Source: Nocardioides sp.
GTDB lineage: Bacteria > Actinomycetota > Actinomycetes > Propionibacteriales > Nocardioidaceae
Assembly: GCA_017354415.1 (NCBI GenBank)
Contig: JAFMQY010000002.1
Coordinates: 1 to 58,605, forward strand
Direction of reading: 5' to 3'
Length of the DNA: 58,605 nucleotides
The notes beneath the pieces are model-generated. The model was not told the origin of the DNA and ran no database searches. It saw only the letters and a program-made list of their open reading frames with translations. Made by a program: the position numbers and the translations under genes. Position 1 is the stretch's first letter. Every line of letters begins with the position of its first letter. Positions 28,365-37,942 of this stretch are shown here, piece by piece.

Positions 28365-31136
28365 GTGACGACTGCCAGTTCGAGCAAGAACATCAGCGAG
28401 AGCCGCGATTCGCTCGTGGGGCGTGGTCGGGAGTTGCAACAGCTTGACGGGCTGGTTGATCGGATCGGGACCAGCGGCGGCACGCTCGTGGTGCGCGGGG
28501 CGGCCGGGATCGGCAAGTCGGCGCTGCTCGCGGCTGCCAGCGAACGGGCCCGAGGTCACGGGGCACGGGTCGTGGTGACCGCGGGAACGCAGTCGGAAGC
28601 ACATCTGGCTTTCGGCGGACTGCACCAGCTGCTGCAGCCTTTCCTGGGCCGTCATGTCCAGCTCCCAGAGCCTCAGCGCCGAGCGCTCGACGTGGCCTTG
28701 GGCATCACCAACGGGCCGGCACCGGACCTGTTCCTGATCGGTCTCGCCACCCTCGGCGTGCTCACCGAGGCCGCCGAGACGACTCCTCTGCTCCTGGTGG
28801 TGGAAGACGCCCACTGGCTGGACCGCTCCTCGGCGCAGGTGCTCGCCTTTGTGGCCCGGCGGCTCGAGATGGAGGTCGTGATTCTGCTCTTCGCGGTGCG
28901 CGACGGGGTGACGGGCGGCGTCTTCGAAGACTCGGGTCTCCCTGAGCTGGGGCTCCAGCCCCTGGACGACGATGCGTCGCGCGCACTCCTCCAAATCCGC
29001 AACTCCGTCCTGCAACCAGAGTTGCGGGAGCGGATATTGACCGAAGCCGCCGGTAACCCCCTCGCCCTGATCGAGCTTCCACGTGCCGTCGCCGGGCTCG
29101 ACAGGGTCGCGCCCGAAGAGCCGCTGCCGCTGACGGCGCAGCTGAAAGCGGCGTTCGCGTCTCGGCTGAACACGCTGGAGCCGGAGATCCGCACGCTGTT
29201 GCTGCTCGCGGCATTGGATGACCGCGAGGTTTCCGAGCTGACCCGAGCCGCCGAACACCTCTTTGAGGGCAGGCGCGTGTTCCTTCACGACTGGGTCGCG
29301 GCCGCGGCCACCGGGCTGGGCAGCCTCGAGACCGGAACGTTCCGATACCAGCACCCCCTGATGAGATCAGCCGTGTACGAGGCGGCCGGCGCCGACCAGC
29401 GCCGGCGGGCGCACCTGGCTCTGGCGGAGGCGTTGACGAAGGACCCTTACCGGACGGTTTGGCATGAGGCTGCGGCAGCGGAGGGGACCGACGAGGGTGT
29501 CGCGTCCGCTCTCGCAGACATGGCCGACCAAGCGAAAGCCCGAGGCGATCTCGAGGCCGCCTCATCGGCCATGCGGCGCGCGGCTACCCTGACCGCCGAC
29601 CCCACCCTCCAGGCGGCACGGCTACTGGGTGCCGCCGACCTCACCCTGGAGCAGGGCCGCGGCATCGACTGCATCCCGCTCTACCGAGAGGCGCTCCGGG
29701 TCGGCCTACCCCCCCACGACGCGGTGCGAGCATCGTTCACGCTCGAAGCCATGTCGAGCGCATGGTCGGGCGCCTCGGCCATCCCCCGCTTCGCCGAGAT
29801 CGCCGAGGAGCTCGTCGGCCGCGGCGACGCCCACGCAGCGCTGCAGGCCCTGGCCACGGTCGGCATGCGCGCATTCTTGGGGCCCCTACAAGACAGCACC
29901 AGGCAGCGTGTGTCGGCCATCGCCTCGGGGCTCGCCGTACCGACAAACGACCCGCAACGTCTCGCGACCCTGGCACTGGTCGACCCGGTTCACCGAGGGG
30001 GCGAGGTCATACAGCAACTCGAGCGCATCTCACCCCTCGACGTCATCGACGCCCGAGACCTGACCGCACTCGGGGAAGCAGCCTCGGCCGTGTGGGCCGA
30101 CTCCCTCGCCGGCCCCCTGCTGACGGCCGGAGTGGAGAGCCACCGGGCGGACGGCCGGCTGGTCTGGCTCGCCCAGACCCTCACACTTCAAGCGTGGGTC
30201 GACGCCAGACGGGGCGCAGTCCGCGAGGCGATGACCGCCGCAGCCGAAGCTTCCAAGCTCGGCATCGAAACCCGCCAGCTGCGCTACACCCTGGTCGCCA
30301 ATCTCGCGCACGCCATCGCCGACGCCGACATCGGAGAGGCGGACCGATCCCAGCAGATGATCGCGGACGTCGAGGCGGCGCTGATGCCGATGGGCGCCCA
30401 TCCACTACTGGCCCTCGCCACGTTCGCCCGCGGCCGTACCGCGCTGGCCGCCGACCGCCCAGCGGAGGCGTACACCGACCTGATTCGGATCTTCAACCCG
30501 ACCGATGTTGCCTTCCAACCCTTCGTCCAGGGATGGGCGCTCGCCGACCTGGCAGAGGCAGCCCTTCATGGCGACGGCGACCTCGACCTCGTGGACGGCT
30601 TCATGCGCCGTTGGAGCGAGGTCGCCACCTCAGCCGGCGCCCCGTCCCTGAGAGTTCAACTCGCGTACGTGGAGGCCATGCTCGCCGACGATCGGATCCC
30701 ACCCGACCGGTTCGAGGCCGCGCTCACGAGAGGCGCCGACGGGTCACCGTTCTACCTCGGCCGTGCACAACTTGCCTACGGCCAGTGGTTGCGTCGACAA
30801 CGACGAGACATCGAGGCACGCGAACCTCTGCGAGAGGCCACGCAGGTCTTCGACGCCCTCGGCCAGCGTTGTTACGCCGACCGCGCCCGACGAGAGCTAC
30901 GCGCCACAGGTGAACGCCCCCGACGCCGCCACCCCGACGCCTGGACACAACTCAGCCCCCAGGAACTCCAAATCGCACAGCTGGCTGCCGAAGGACTCTC
31001 AAACCGAGAAATCGGCCAACGCCTCTACCTCTCACACCGAACCATCGGAACCCACCTCTACAACCTGTTCCCAAAGCTCGGCATCACCGCCCGCGCACAA
31101 CTCCGCGATGCGCTCAACGCGCCGCCAGACGAGTAG
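28365..31136 (+). CDS. LuxR-family large ATP-binding (LAL) regulator
   Basis: LVGRGRELQQLDGLVDRIG...VVRGAAGIGKSALL Walker A; C-terminal LSPQELQIAQLAAEGLSNREIGQRLYLSHRTIGTHLYNLFPKLGI. Confidence 0.93.
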   Translation: MTTASSSKNISESRDSLVGRGRELQQLDGLVDRIGTSGGTLVVRGAAGIGKSALLAAASERARGHGARVVVTAGTQSEAHLAFGGLHQLLQPFLGRHVQLPEPQRRALDVALGITNGPAPDLFLIGLATLGVLTEAAETTPLLLVVEDAHWLDRSSAQVLAFVARRLEMEVVILLFAVRDGVTGGVFEDSGLPELGLQPLDDDASRALLQIRNSVLQPELRERILTEAAGNPLALIELPRAVAGLDRVAPEEPLPLTAQLKAAFASRLNTLEPEIRTLLLLAALDDREVSELTRAAEHLFEGRRVFLHDWVAAAATGLGSLETGTFRYQHPLMRSAVYEAAGADQRRRAHLALAEALTKDPYRTVWHEAAAAEGTDEGVASALADMADQAKARGDLEAASSAMRRAATLTADPTLQAARLLGAADLTLEQGRGIDCIPLYREALRVGLPPHDAVRASFTLEAMSSAWSGASAIPRFAEIAEELVGRGDAHAALQALATVGMRAFLGPLQDSTRQRVSAIASGLAVPTNDPQRLATLALVDPVHRGGEVIQQLERISPLDVIDARDLTALGEAASAVWADSLAGPLLTAGVESHRADGRLVWLAQTLTLQAWVDARRGAVREAMTAAAEASKLGIETRQLRYTLVANLAHAIADADIGEADRSQQMIADVEAALMPMGAHPLLALATFARGRTALAADRPAEAYTDLIRIFNPTDVAFQPFVQGWALADLAEAALHGDGDLDLVDGFMRRWSEVATSAGAPSLRVQLAYVEAMLADDRIPPDRFEAALTRGADGSPFYLGRAQLAYGQWLRRQRRDIEAREPLREATQVFDALGQRCYADRARRELRATGERPRRRHPDAWTQLSPQELQIAQLAAEGLSNREIGQRLYLSHRTIGTHLYNLFPKLGITARAQLRDALNAPPDE

Positions 31137-31284
31137 CTCGATATCTACTCTCGCCGACACCCTGTGCGCGCCCCCGCCGGATCAGGCGAGTTCATCGCTG
31201 GTCGCGCAAGAGACGCAGGCGCGAACTCATGCACCGCTGACGACGGACTCGAGTCACCCAGTACCGGCGGTGTGACGCTGCCTC

Positions 31285-32049
31285 TCAAGCTCGGGCCTCG
31301 GATGGCGACTTCGGCCCGAACGCCTCGAGGACCACGGAGTCGGACGGGACACTCAACAGGTTCTGTGCGAGGAACTCCTCAATCCCCGGATAGCCGGCGG
31401 CACGCGCCCGCATCAATGCGGCGGCGGCCTGGAGGTCGTAGGCGGTCCGGCACAGCGTGACGGCGGGGCCGAGCAGCGCCCAGTGGGCGCCCGGGTTGCC
31501 GTAGGGCATGCCGACGCTGCCGGGGTTGACGAACCGGCGGCGATCGGCGAGCCGGTCGAACGCCATGTGGGTGTGTCCGAGCACCACGATCTGCTCCTCG
31601 ACGCCAGGGAAGCATTCGGCGAAGCGAGCGACCGGGGAGTCGACGAGCACGATCTCGGTGTCGCTGCGCGTGGTGGCGTGGCAGAACCGCACCGGGCCCA
31701 GCCCGTCGAGGTCGAGGCTCACGTCGAGCGGCAGTCCGGCGAGCCGGTCGCGCTGCTCACGGGAGATTTCCGTGGCCGCGTACTCGGTCGGCGGGATCGC
31801 GGCGGGATGCAGGTCGGGCGTCAACGTGCCGTCGTAGGCGTTGACGACCTCCCGGTCGGCGTTGCCCCGCACCCACACCGCCCGCTCGCCAAGAGACTCC
31901 AGCAGCGACAGTGCCTCGGCCGGCATCGGCCCGGTGACGAGGTCCCCATTGAGCACGATCACGTCCACACCCGCCGCGTCGACATCGTGCAGCACCGCCT
32001 CCAGCGCGGGCAGGTTGCCATGGATGTCGGCGAGAACGGCGACACGCAT
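31285..32049 (-). CDS. Calcineurin-like metallophosphoesterase
   Basis: MRVAVLADIHGNLPALEAVLHDV...VIVLNGDLVTGP...VLGHTHMAF. Confidence 0.93.
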   Translation of the reverse strand: MRVAVLADIHGNLPALEAVLHDVDAAGVDVIVLNGDLVTGPMPAEALSLLESLGERAVWVRGNADREVVNAYDGTLTPDLHPAAIPPTEYAATEISREQRDRLAGLPLDVSLDLDGLGPVRFCHATTRSDTEIVLVDSPVARFAECFPGVEEQIVVLGHTHMAFDRLADRRRFVNPGSVGMPYGNPGAHWALLGPAVTLCRTAYDLQAAAALMRARAAGYPGIEEFLAQNLLSVPSDSVVLEAFGPKSPSEARA

Positions 32050-32470
32050 CTCGGCATCGTATGACCGTGCCGCGAGAGGCACGGGCCAACTGCCACGCTC
32101 AGATCGGCCAAGCCAAGGACGCAGTTGGGCGCCCTCGAGGTGACCGGCCACCACGAAGCGATCATCCGCGTCCTGACCCGGCCCGACCCAGGTGCGCGCC
32201 AGGACCTACACGGCCCGCACTGCGCGCAGCGAACGCGGGCCAGGATGTCCCCAGATCACCACGACGTCCCAGCGCCACCGACCAAGGGAGTTGAGACATC
32301 GTGGGCCCGTGTCCCGGCGAAGTGGGACACCTCCCCGGGGCCTCTCGGAGGGGATCTGGGGGGTTCCGCCTCCGTTTCGCCCCGATACGCCAGAGCTGGC
32401 CACCGATCCCACGCCCCCAGCGGTGTCGATCCGACACCAACTCAACTGCCAAGCCGCGCGAATGTACCTA

Positions 32471-32498
32471 TTGACAGAAGATTATAACTTTGTATGGT
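32471..32498 (+). promoter_or_regulatory. Consensus-like promoter for GntR operon
   Basis: TTGACA (32471) - 16 nt - TATGGT (32493); AT-rich island in GC-rich DNA. Confidence 0.6.
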
Positions 32499-32505
32499 TT
32501 GTGGC

Positions 32506-33282
32506 GTGACGGCGGTGACCATGGAGCAGCGTCTGGCGGCGGAGGTTCGTCGGCACAGCCCGACGCCGTTGCACCATCAGATCAAGGTGGCGGTGCTTCA
32601 GGGCATCGAGCAGGGGTGGCTGCGGCCGGGGACGCAGTTGCCGCGGGAGCGGCGGTTGGCCGAGGCGCTCGGTGTGAGCCTGGCTCCGGTCCGGCAGGCG
32701 ATGCTCGACCTGACCAAGGAGGGCTACGTCGACAGGACGCGCGGCAAGGGCACCTTCGTCCGTGAGCGCAAGCTGATCGAGAAGATCCAGATCCTGGGTA
32801 GCTTCCACGGCTCGATGCGCCAGCAGGGGCTGGATCCCGTTGTCCGGGTCCTGAGCTCCACGATCGAGCGGGCGTCGGACCAGGTCGCGGAGGCGCTCCA
32901 GTTCTCGGGACGCAGGCGCGTGTGGTCCTTGCGCAGGCTTGCGATCCTCGAGGACATCCCGGTCGCGCTGCTGTCGGCTTGGCTGCCCGCGAGCTACCAG
33001 AAGGGCATGTCGTCGCGGGACTTCGGTGAGGGGTCGTTGTACGAGGCGCTGGCCGAAGTGCATGGAGTCGAGATGACCTCGGCGGACAACCTCGTGGAGG
33101 TCGGCAGAGCGGGCCTGGATGATGCTGACCTTCTCCAGCTCACGCCCGGCAGCCCTCTGCTGGAGGTCTCCGGGGTCACCCGGGACCAGCGGGAGCAGCC
33201 GGTGGAGTACTCCCGGGTGCTCTACCGACCTGAGCACTTCCGCTTCGCCATCGAGAGCCGTCGAGGCGAGAACAACCACTGA
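32506..33282 (+). CDS. GntR/UTRA (HutC-type) transcriptional regulator
   Basis: PLHHQIKVAVLQGIEQGWLRPGTQLPRERRLAEALGVSLAPVRQAMLDLTKEGYVDRTRGKGTFV; start GTG 32506 or ATG 32521. Confidence 0.92.
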   Translation: MTAVTMEQRLAAEVRRHSPTPLHHQIKVAVLQGIEQGWLRPGTQLPRERRLAEALGVSLAPVRQAMLDLTKEGYVDRTRGKGTFVRERKLIEKIQILGSFHGSMRQQGLDPVVRVLSSTIERASDQVAEALQFSGRRRVWSLRRLAILEDIPVALLSAWLPASYQKGMSSRDFGEGSLYEALAEVHGVEMTSADNLVEVGRAGLDDADLLQLTPGSPLLEVSGVTRDQREQPVEYSRVLYRPEHFRFAIESRRGENNH

Positions 33283-33334
33283 CTCGGGGCCCGGACGGGC
33301 ACCAGGGAACCAACCGCAGCACTGGAGGAACGAC

Positions 33335-35005
33335 ATGGCAGAGGTCTCGATCCCCTCAGACTTCTCCGAGGGTGGACAGCTGTTCGTACGGAACGCGACC
33401 GGCCTCGTCCGGGAGGTGTCCAAGTGGGACGCCCTGATCATGAACACGCTGGGCATGAACGTCGCCCTCGGCGCGGTGTTCATGCTGTTGCAGGCGCCCG
33501 GCAACTTCCCCGGCGGCAGCATGCTGCTCTCGATCGTGATCGGAACGCTCGTGATGGCGTTCACCCTGCTGTGGGTCTACGCCGAGTTCTCCGCGGCGAT
33601 GCCGCGCTCCGGAGGCGACTACGTGTTCGTGAGCCGGGCGCTCCACCCGATCGCGGGCTGGCTGCTCGCGTTCAGCCAGGGCATGTGGTTGATCTTCTTC
33701 TGGATCGGCTTCAACGCCTGGTTCTGCCTGACGTTCGCAGCCCCGGTCGCTCTGACCACCATCGGCGCGGTCACCGGTCATCAGGGCTTCATCACCCTGA
33801 GCGACAACCTCGTCGGTGACCACACCTTCCTGGGGATCACCACCGCATGGTGGGTGATCGTCGTTGGTGCCGCACTGACGCTTGGCTTCATGGCCCTGCT
33901 GATCTACGGCGCCCAGTGGTACTGGCGGGTGCAGAAGTGGCTGTTCGCCCTCGCCGGGCTCAGCATCCTGCTGGTGGCGGCCCTGCTGCTGCTCAAGAGC
34001 GGCGACATCGCCGCACGGTGGAACGACCTGGCCGCGACCAACCACGGGCTCGCCTACAACGACGTGATCGCGACAGCCAAGTCGGCCGGGTTCAACCCGA
34101 CCCACAGCTTCAGCCTGAGTGCGACGATCCTGATGCTGCCCTGGGTCTTCTTCGTGGTCGGTTACGCCCAGGGCTCTGCCCAGATCGGCGGCGAGGTGAA
34201 ACGTGCGAGCCGCACCCAGTACTTCGCCATGGTGGGCGGCGTCCTGATCAACGGGGCCGTCTTGGCGGGCATCGTGCTGATCTACCAGCACGCGGTCGGA
34301 CACCAGTGGGCGAACAGCCTCAGCTATGTGAGCAACACCGCCCCCGACAAGCTCGGCACTCCCGGCGGGGTCCCGGCCAGCATCAACTACCTGGCCAGCA
34401 TTCTCACCGGCAGTGTCCCCCTGCTGCTGCTGATCGGTATCGGGTTCATCCTGTGGGCTCTGATGGGGACACCCCTGTCGGCCCTGCAGGCCACCCGCTA
34501 CGTGCTCGCCTGGTCCCTGGACCGGACTGTGCCTCGCCAGCTCGGCGAGGTCAGCGACCGCCACCACACCCCGGTCAAGGCGATCCTGCTCTGCGCGGTC
34601 ACCGGCACCGCCGCCCTGGTCGCCCTGGTCCAGATCCCACAGGCAAGCCTGCTCGGTGCGCTGATGGCCCAGATCGCCGCCTTCATCCTGGTCAGCATCG
34701 CCGGAATGGTCTTCCCCTACCGGCTCCCCCAGATCTGGGAGGGCGGCGGCGGACGACGCATCCTCGGCATCCCCGCGATCACCCTGGCCGGCCTCGGCGG
34801 CGTCATCGCCCTGGGCGGGCTGATGGTCATGTTCATCTTCAACAACACCGTGAACGCCACCTTCGCTGCCACCCGCGGCCTCTCGCTGAAGTTCATGATC
34901 GGCGTGATCGTCGTCGGCGCGATCTGGTACGCCGCCAGCTGGGCCCTGAACAGGCGGCGGGGCGTCGACCTGTCCCTGTCCTACCGAGAGATCCCGCCCG
35001 AGTGA
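33335..35005 (+). CDS. APC-superfamily amino acid permease
   Basis: About 12 hydrophobic segments; AEFSAAMPRSGGDYVFVSRALHPIAGWLLAFSQG. Confidence 0.92.
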   Translation: MAEVSIPSDFSEGGQLFVRNATGLVREVSKWDALIMNTLGMNVALGAVFMLLQAPGNFPGGSMLLSIVIGTLVMAFTLLWVYAEFSAAMPRSGGDYVFVSRALHPIAGWLLAFSQGMWLIFFWIGFNAWFCLTFAAPVALTTIGAVTGHQGFITLSDNLVGDHTFLGITTAWWVIVVGAALTLGFMALLIYGAQWYWRVQKWLFALAGLSILLVAALLLLKSGDIAARWNDLAATNHGLAYNDVIATAKSAGFNPTHSFSLSATILMLPWVFFVVGYAQGSAQIGGEVKRASRTQYFAMVGGVLINGAVLAGIVLIYQHAVGHQWANSLSYVSNTAPDKLGTPGGVPASINYLASILTGSVPLLLLIGIGFILWALMGTPLSALQATRYVLAWSLDRTVPRQLGEVSDRHHTPVKAILLCAVTGTAALVALVQIPQASLLGALMAQIAAFILVSIAGMVFPYRLPQIWEGGGGRRILGIPAITLAGLGGVIALGGLMVMFIFNNTVNATFAATRGLSLKFMIGVIVVGAIWYAASWALNRRRGVDLSLSYREIPPE

Positions 35006-35075
35006 GCACCGGCCAAGATCCAGGTTCGACCCGCCAGACAGCGATCCAGCAGACAGCTACCCGGAAGCGCACGGA

Positions 35076-37178
35076 GTGAAGAACACACCTGACCCCTCGG
35101 GCCACAGCGGCCGTGTCGTCGTCGTCGGGAACCTGACCATCGACGACGTCGTCCTCGCCGACGGCACCACCCTGATGGCCACCCTCGGCGGAAACAGCGT
35201 CCACACCGCGGCCGCAGCGGCCGCCTGCGGCGCCCCGGTCGCACTGGTTGCCCGCCGAGGCGAGGACTTCCCCGCCGACGCCTTCACGCGGCTGCAGACC
35301 GCGGGAGTCGACACCACCGGCGTCGTGGACATCCCCGGACCGACAGTGCGGAACTGGGTGATCTACGAGCCGGACGGACGCCGGCACTGGGTGTACCGCA
35401 CACCCGCAATCCGCTCCGCCGAGGTGGCGCCGCTCCCGGCCGACGTCGCGGCGACCGCACGAGACGCCCGTGTCGTCCATGTCGCCGCGATGCCGCTGGC
35501 TAACGCCGAGGCCGTGGTGGATCAGGTACGCCGAACCACGCCCGACGCGCTGGTCACACTCGACACCCACGAGGGGTGGGCCGACGAACCCCCGACCCGC
35601 GTCCTCGCCCTGGCCGCCTCGGTGGATCTGTTCGAGCCCAGTCTCGAGGAGCTCCAGGCCCTCACCGGCGATGCCACCGCAACCGGCGGCCTTCGCGCTC
35701 TGGCCAATGCCGGAGTCCGACACGCGGTGGTCAAGGCTGGAGCGGACGGCGCCTACGCCCTCGCCGCCGAAGCAATCGTGCACATTCCGGCGCTCCAGAC
35801 CCCGGTGGTGGACACCACCGGGGCAGGGGACTCCTTTTGCGGGGGCGTCGCCGCCGGCCTCGCCCGGGGCCTGGAAACGCTGCCTGCCGTGGGACTGGGG
35901 GTGGCCGCCGCCGGCACGGCGATCACATCCTCGGGGAGCCTCCGTCTGCTGGACCACGACACCGAATTGCTGCTGGAGATGGGCCGCGACCGCACCGCCC
36001 GCGCCAGCGCGGTCCCCCCAGCCCCGCCCCGCGTGGCCGACCCCACTACCGGCAGGGAAGGCCCGCGGGACGAAGCGGCCTACGACATCGAGGTGATGCG
36101 CCGGGAGATCGAGATGATCCCCGACGTCGTGTCGGACGTGCTCGACGACACCGACGGCCACATTCGCCGGCTGGGCCGCGCCCTGGTCGACCGCGAGGTC
36201 GAGCACCTGTGGCTGACCGGCTGCGGGGACAGCGCCTTCGCCGGACACGCGGCCGCCTTGGCGTTCCAACGCCACACCGGGATCACCGCTCACCCGGTCC
36301 ACGCGCTCGACTTGGCCCGATACCTGCCCCGCGCCCTGCCCAAGGCCAGCGCCGTCGTGTGCGTGTCCTTCTCCGGCAAGGTGGGCCGCACCACCGAAGC
36401 AGCCATCCAGGCCCGTCGCTTCGGACACCCGGTCTTCGCCCTGACCAACACCGCCGACAGCCAGCTCGGCCGCGCCGTCGACGAGGTCGTGCCGCTCGAG
36501 GTCACCACACTCGGATTCTCCCCGGGCACCTCGACCTACGTCGCGATGCTCGGCAGCCTCCTCCGGCTCGCCGCCGAGGTAGCCGCCCACCGCGGACAAG
36601 ACGGCACCCTCGGGCGGGCACTGGTCCGGCTCCCCGCCTCCGTCGCTGACACCCTCGAGTTGACCCGACCAGTCGCCGCAGACTCTGCCCGGCTGATGCT
36701 GGCCGCACCGTGGACGACCTTCCTCGGAGCCGGCCCCAACGAGGCGACCGCCAAGTTCGGTGCCGCCAAGCTCTTCGAGGGCCCACAACGGCTCGCCGTG
36801 TCCACCAACCTCGAGGAATGGGCGCACGAGGAGTACTTCGTCACCTCACCCGGTGACCCAGTCGTTCTCGTCAACCCGACCGGAGCCGGCCACAACCGGG
36901 GTGTCGAGATCCTGTCCGAGCTCCGCTTCATCGGCGCCACCCCCGTCGTCGTCTCCGATGCCGAACCCGACCGTCGCCTCCCCGGTGAGCTCTGGCTGCC
37001 GCTGGCGCCCGACGTGACCGAGGAGCTCTCACCGGTCACCGCAGCCCTGCCCCTGTCCCTGGTCGGGTTCCACCTGGCCCAGCTCGTCGGCAAGCAGTCC
37101 TACAACTTCCCCAGCGAAGCCGCGCGCACCGAGCATTACCAGACCATCCACCGCGCCACGATCGGAGAACCCGCATGA
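35076..37178 (+). CDS. Fusion protein: PfkB sugar kinase (N-term) + SIS isomerase/deglycase-like domain (C-term)
   Basis: GNLTIDDVVLADG..LGGNSVHTAAAAAACG and DTTGAGDSFCGGVAAGL (PfkB); LWLTGCGDSAFAGHAAALAFQ, VCVSFSGKVGRTTEA (SIS). Confidence 0.92.
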   Translation: MKNTPDPSGHSGRVVVVGNLTIDDVVLADGTTLMATLGGNSVHTAAAAAACGAPVALVARRGEDFPADAFTRLQTAGVDTTGVVDIPGPTVRNWVIYEPDGRRHWVYRTPAIRSAEVAPLPADVAATARDARVVHVAAMPLANAEAVVDQVRRTTPDALVTLDTHEGWADEPPTRVLALAASVDLFEPSLEELQALTGDATATGGLRALANAGVRHAVVKAGADGAYALAAEAIVHIPALQTPVVDTTGAGDSFCGGVAAGLARGLETLPAVGLGVAAAGTAITSSGSLRLLDHDTELLLEMGRDRTARASAVPPAPPRVADPTTGREGPRDEAAYDIEVMRREIEMIPDVVSDVLDDTDGHIRRLGRALVDREVEHLWLTGCGDSAFAGHAAALAFQRHTGITAHPVHALDLARYLPRALPKASAVVCVSFSGKVGRTTEAAIQARRFGHPVFALTNTADSQLGRAVDEVVPLEVTTLGFSPGTSTYVAMLGSLLRLAAEVAAHRGQDGTLGRALVRLPASVADTLELTRPVAADSARLMLAAPWTTFLGAGPNEATAKFGAAKLFEGPQRLAVSTNLEEWAHEEYFVTSPGDPVVLVNPTGAGHNRGVEILSELRFIGATPVVVSDAEPDRRLPGELWLPLAPDVTEELSPVTAALPLSLVGFHLAQLVGKQSYNFPSEAARTEHYQTIHRATIGEPA

Positions 37179-37942
37179 CCGCGCCCCTCAACGACGTCGT
37201 GGCCGAAGGCCGGCGTCTCGTCGAGTCGGCGGCGCCCGACCTGCGGATCCGGCTGCTCGGCGGCGTCGGAGTCGCCCTGCACGACCACCGCCCGGTGCCG
37301 GCTGCCCTCGAACGCGGCTACGGCGACCTCGACGTGGTCGTCCCGCCCAAGTCGGCCAGGCAGACCACCGCCGCCATGACCGCCGCTGGATACGAGCCGA
37401 ACGAACGGTTCAACGCCCTCCACGGCGCCCAGCGGATGCTGTTCTACGACACCGATCACAAGCGGCAGGTCGACGTGTTCGTCGGCGTCTTCGCGATGTG
37501 TCACCGCCTCGACCTATCCGCACGCCTCGACCAGCACCCCTACAGCCTCGACGCCGCCGACCTGCTGCTCACCAAGCTGCAGATCCACCAGATCAACCGC
37601 AAGGACCTCGTCGACGCCGTCCGCCTGATCCTGACCCACGACAACGTCGACATCACCGGCGGCGGCGAAGGCACCACCCACGCCATGTCCTTGGACCGCC
37701 TCCGCTCGGTCACCTCGACCGACTGGGGATGGTTCACCACCGTCACCGACAACCTGCAGCTCGTCCGCGCCGCCGCATCCGAGCTCCTCGAACCCGAGGA
37801 CGCCGGGCTCGTGGAGTCGCGCGTCGACCAGATCGACACCGGCCTCCGGGCCGCACCCAAATCGATGCGGTGGAAAGCGCGCAGCGTCATCGGCCGAAAG
37901 ACACCCTGGTACGAGCTCCCCGAAGAAGTAGGAGGTGCCTGA
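37175..37942 (+). CDS. Nucleotidyltransferase-fold protein
   Basis: RIRLLGGVGVALHDH...RGYGDLDVVVPPK...KRQVDVFV...SLDAADLLLTKLQIHQINRKDLVDAVRLI; 4-bp overlap with upstream gene. Confidence 0.72.
   Translation: MTAPLNDVVAEGRRLVESAAPDLRIRLLGGVGVALHDHRPVPAALERGYGDLDVVVPPKSARQTTAAMTAAGYEPNERFNALHGAQRMLFYDTDHKRQVDVFVGVFAMCHRLDLSARLDQHPYSLDAADLLLTKLQIHQINRKDLVDAVRLILTHDNVDITGGGEGTTHAMSLDRLRSVTSTDWGWFTTVTDNLQLVRAAASELLEPEDAGLVESRVDQIDTGLRAAPKSMRWKARSVIGRKTPWYELPEEVGGA

Noticed and set aside
34893-36827. 644-aa minus-strand ORF
   Set aside because: Antisense shadow of PfkB-SIS; Gly/Val-rich with no domain motifs.
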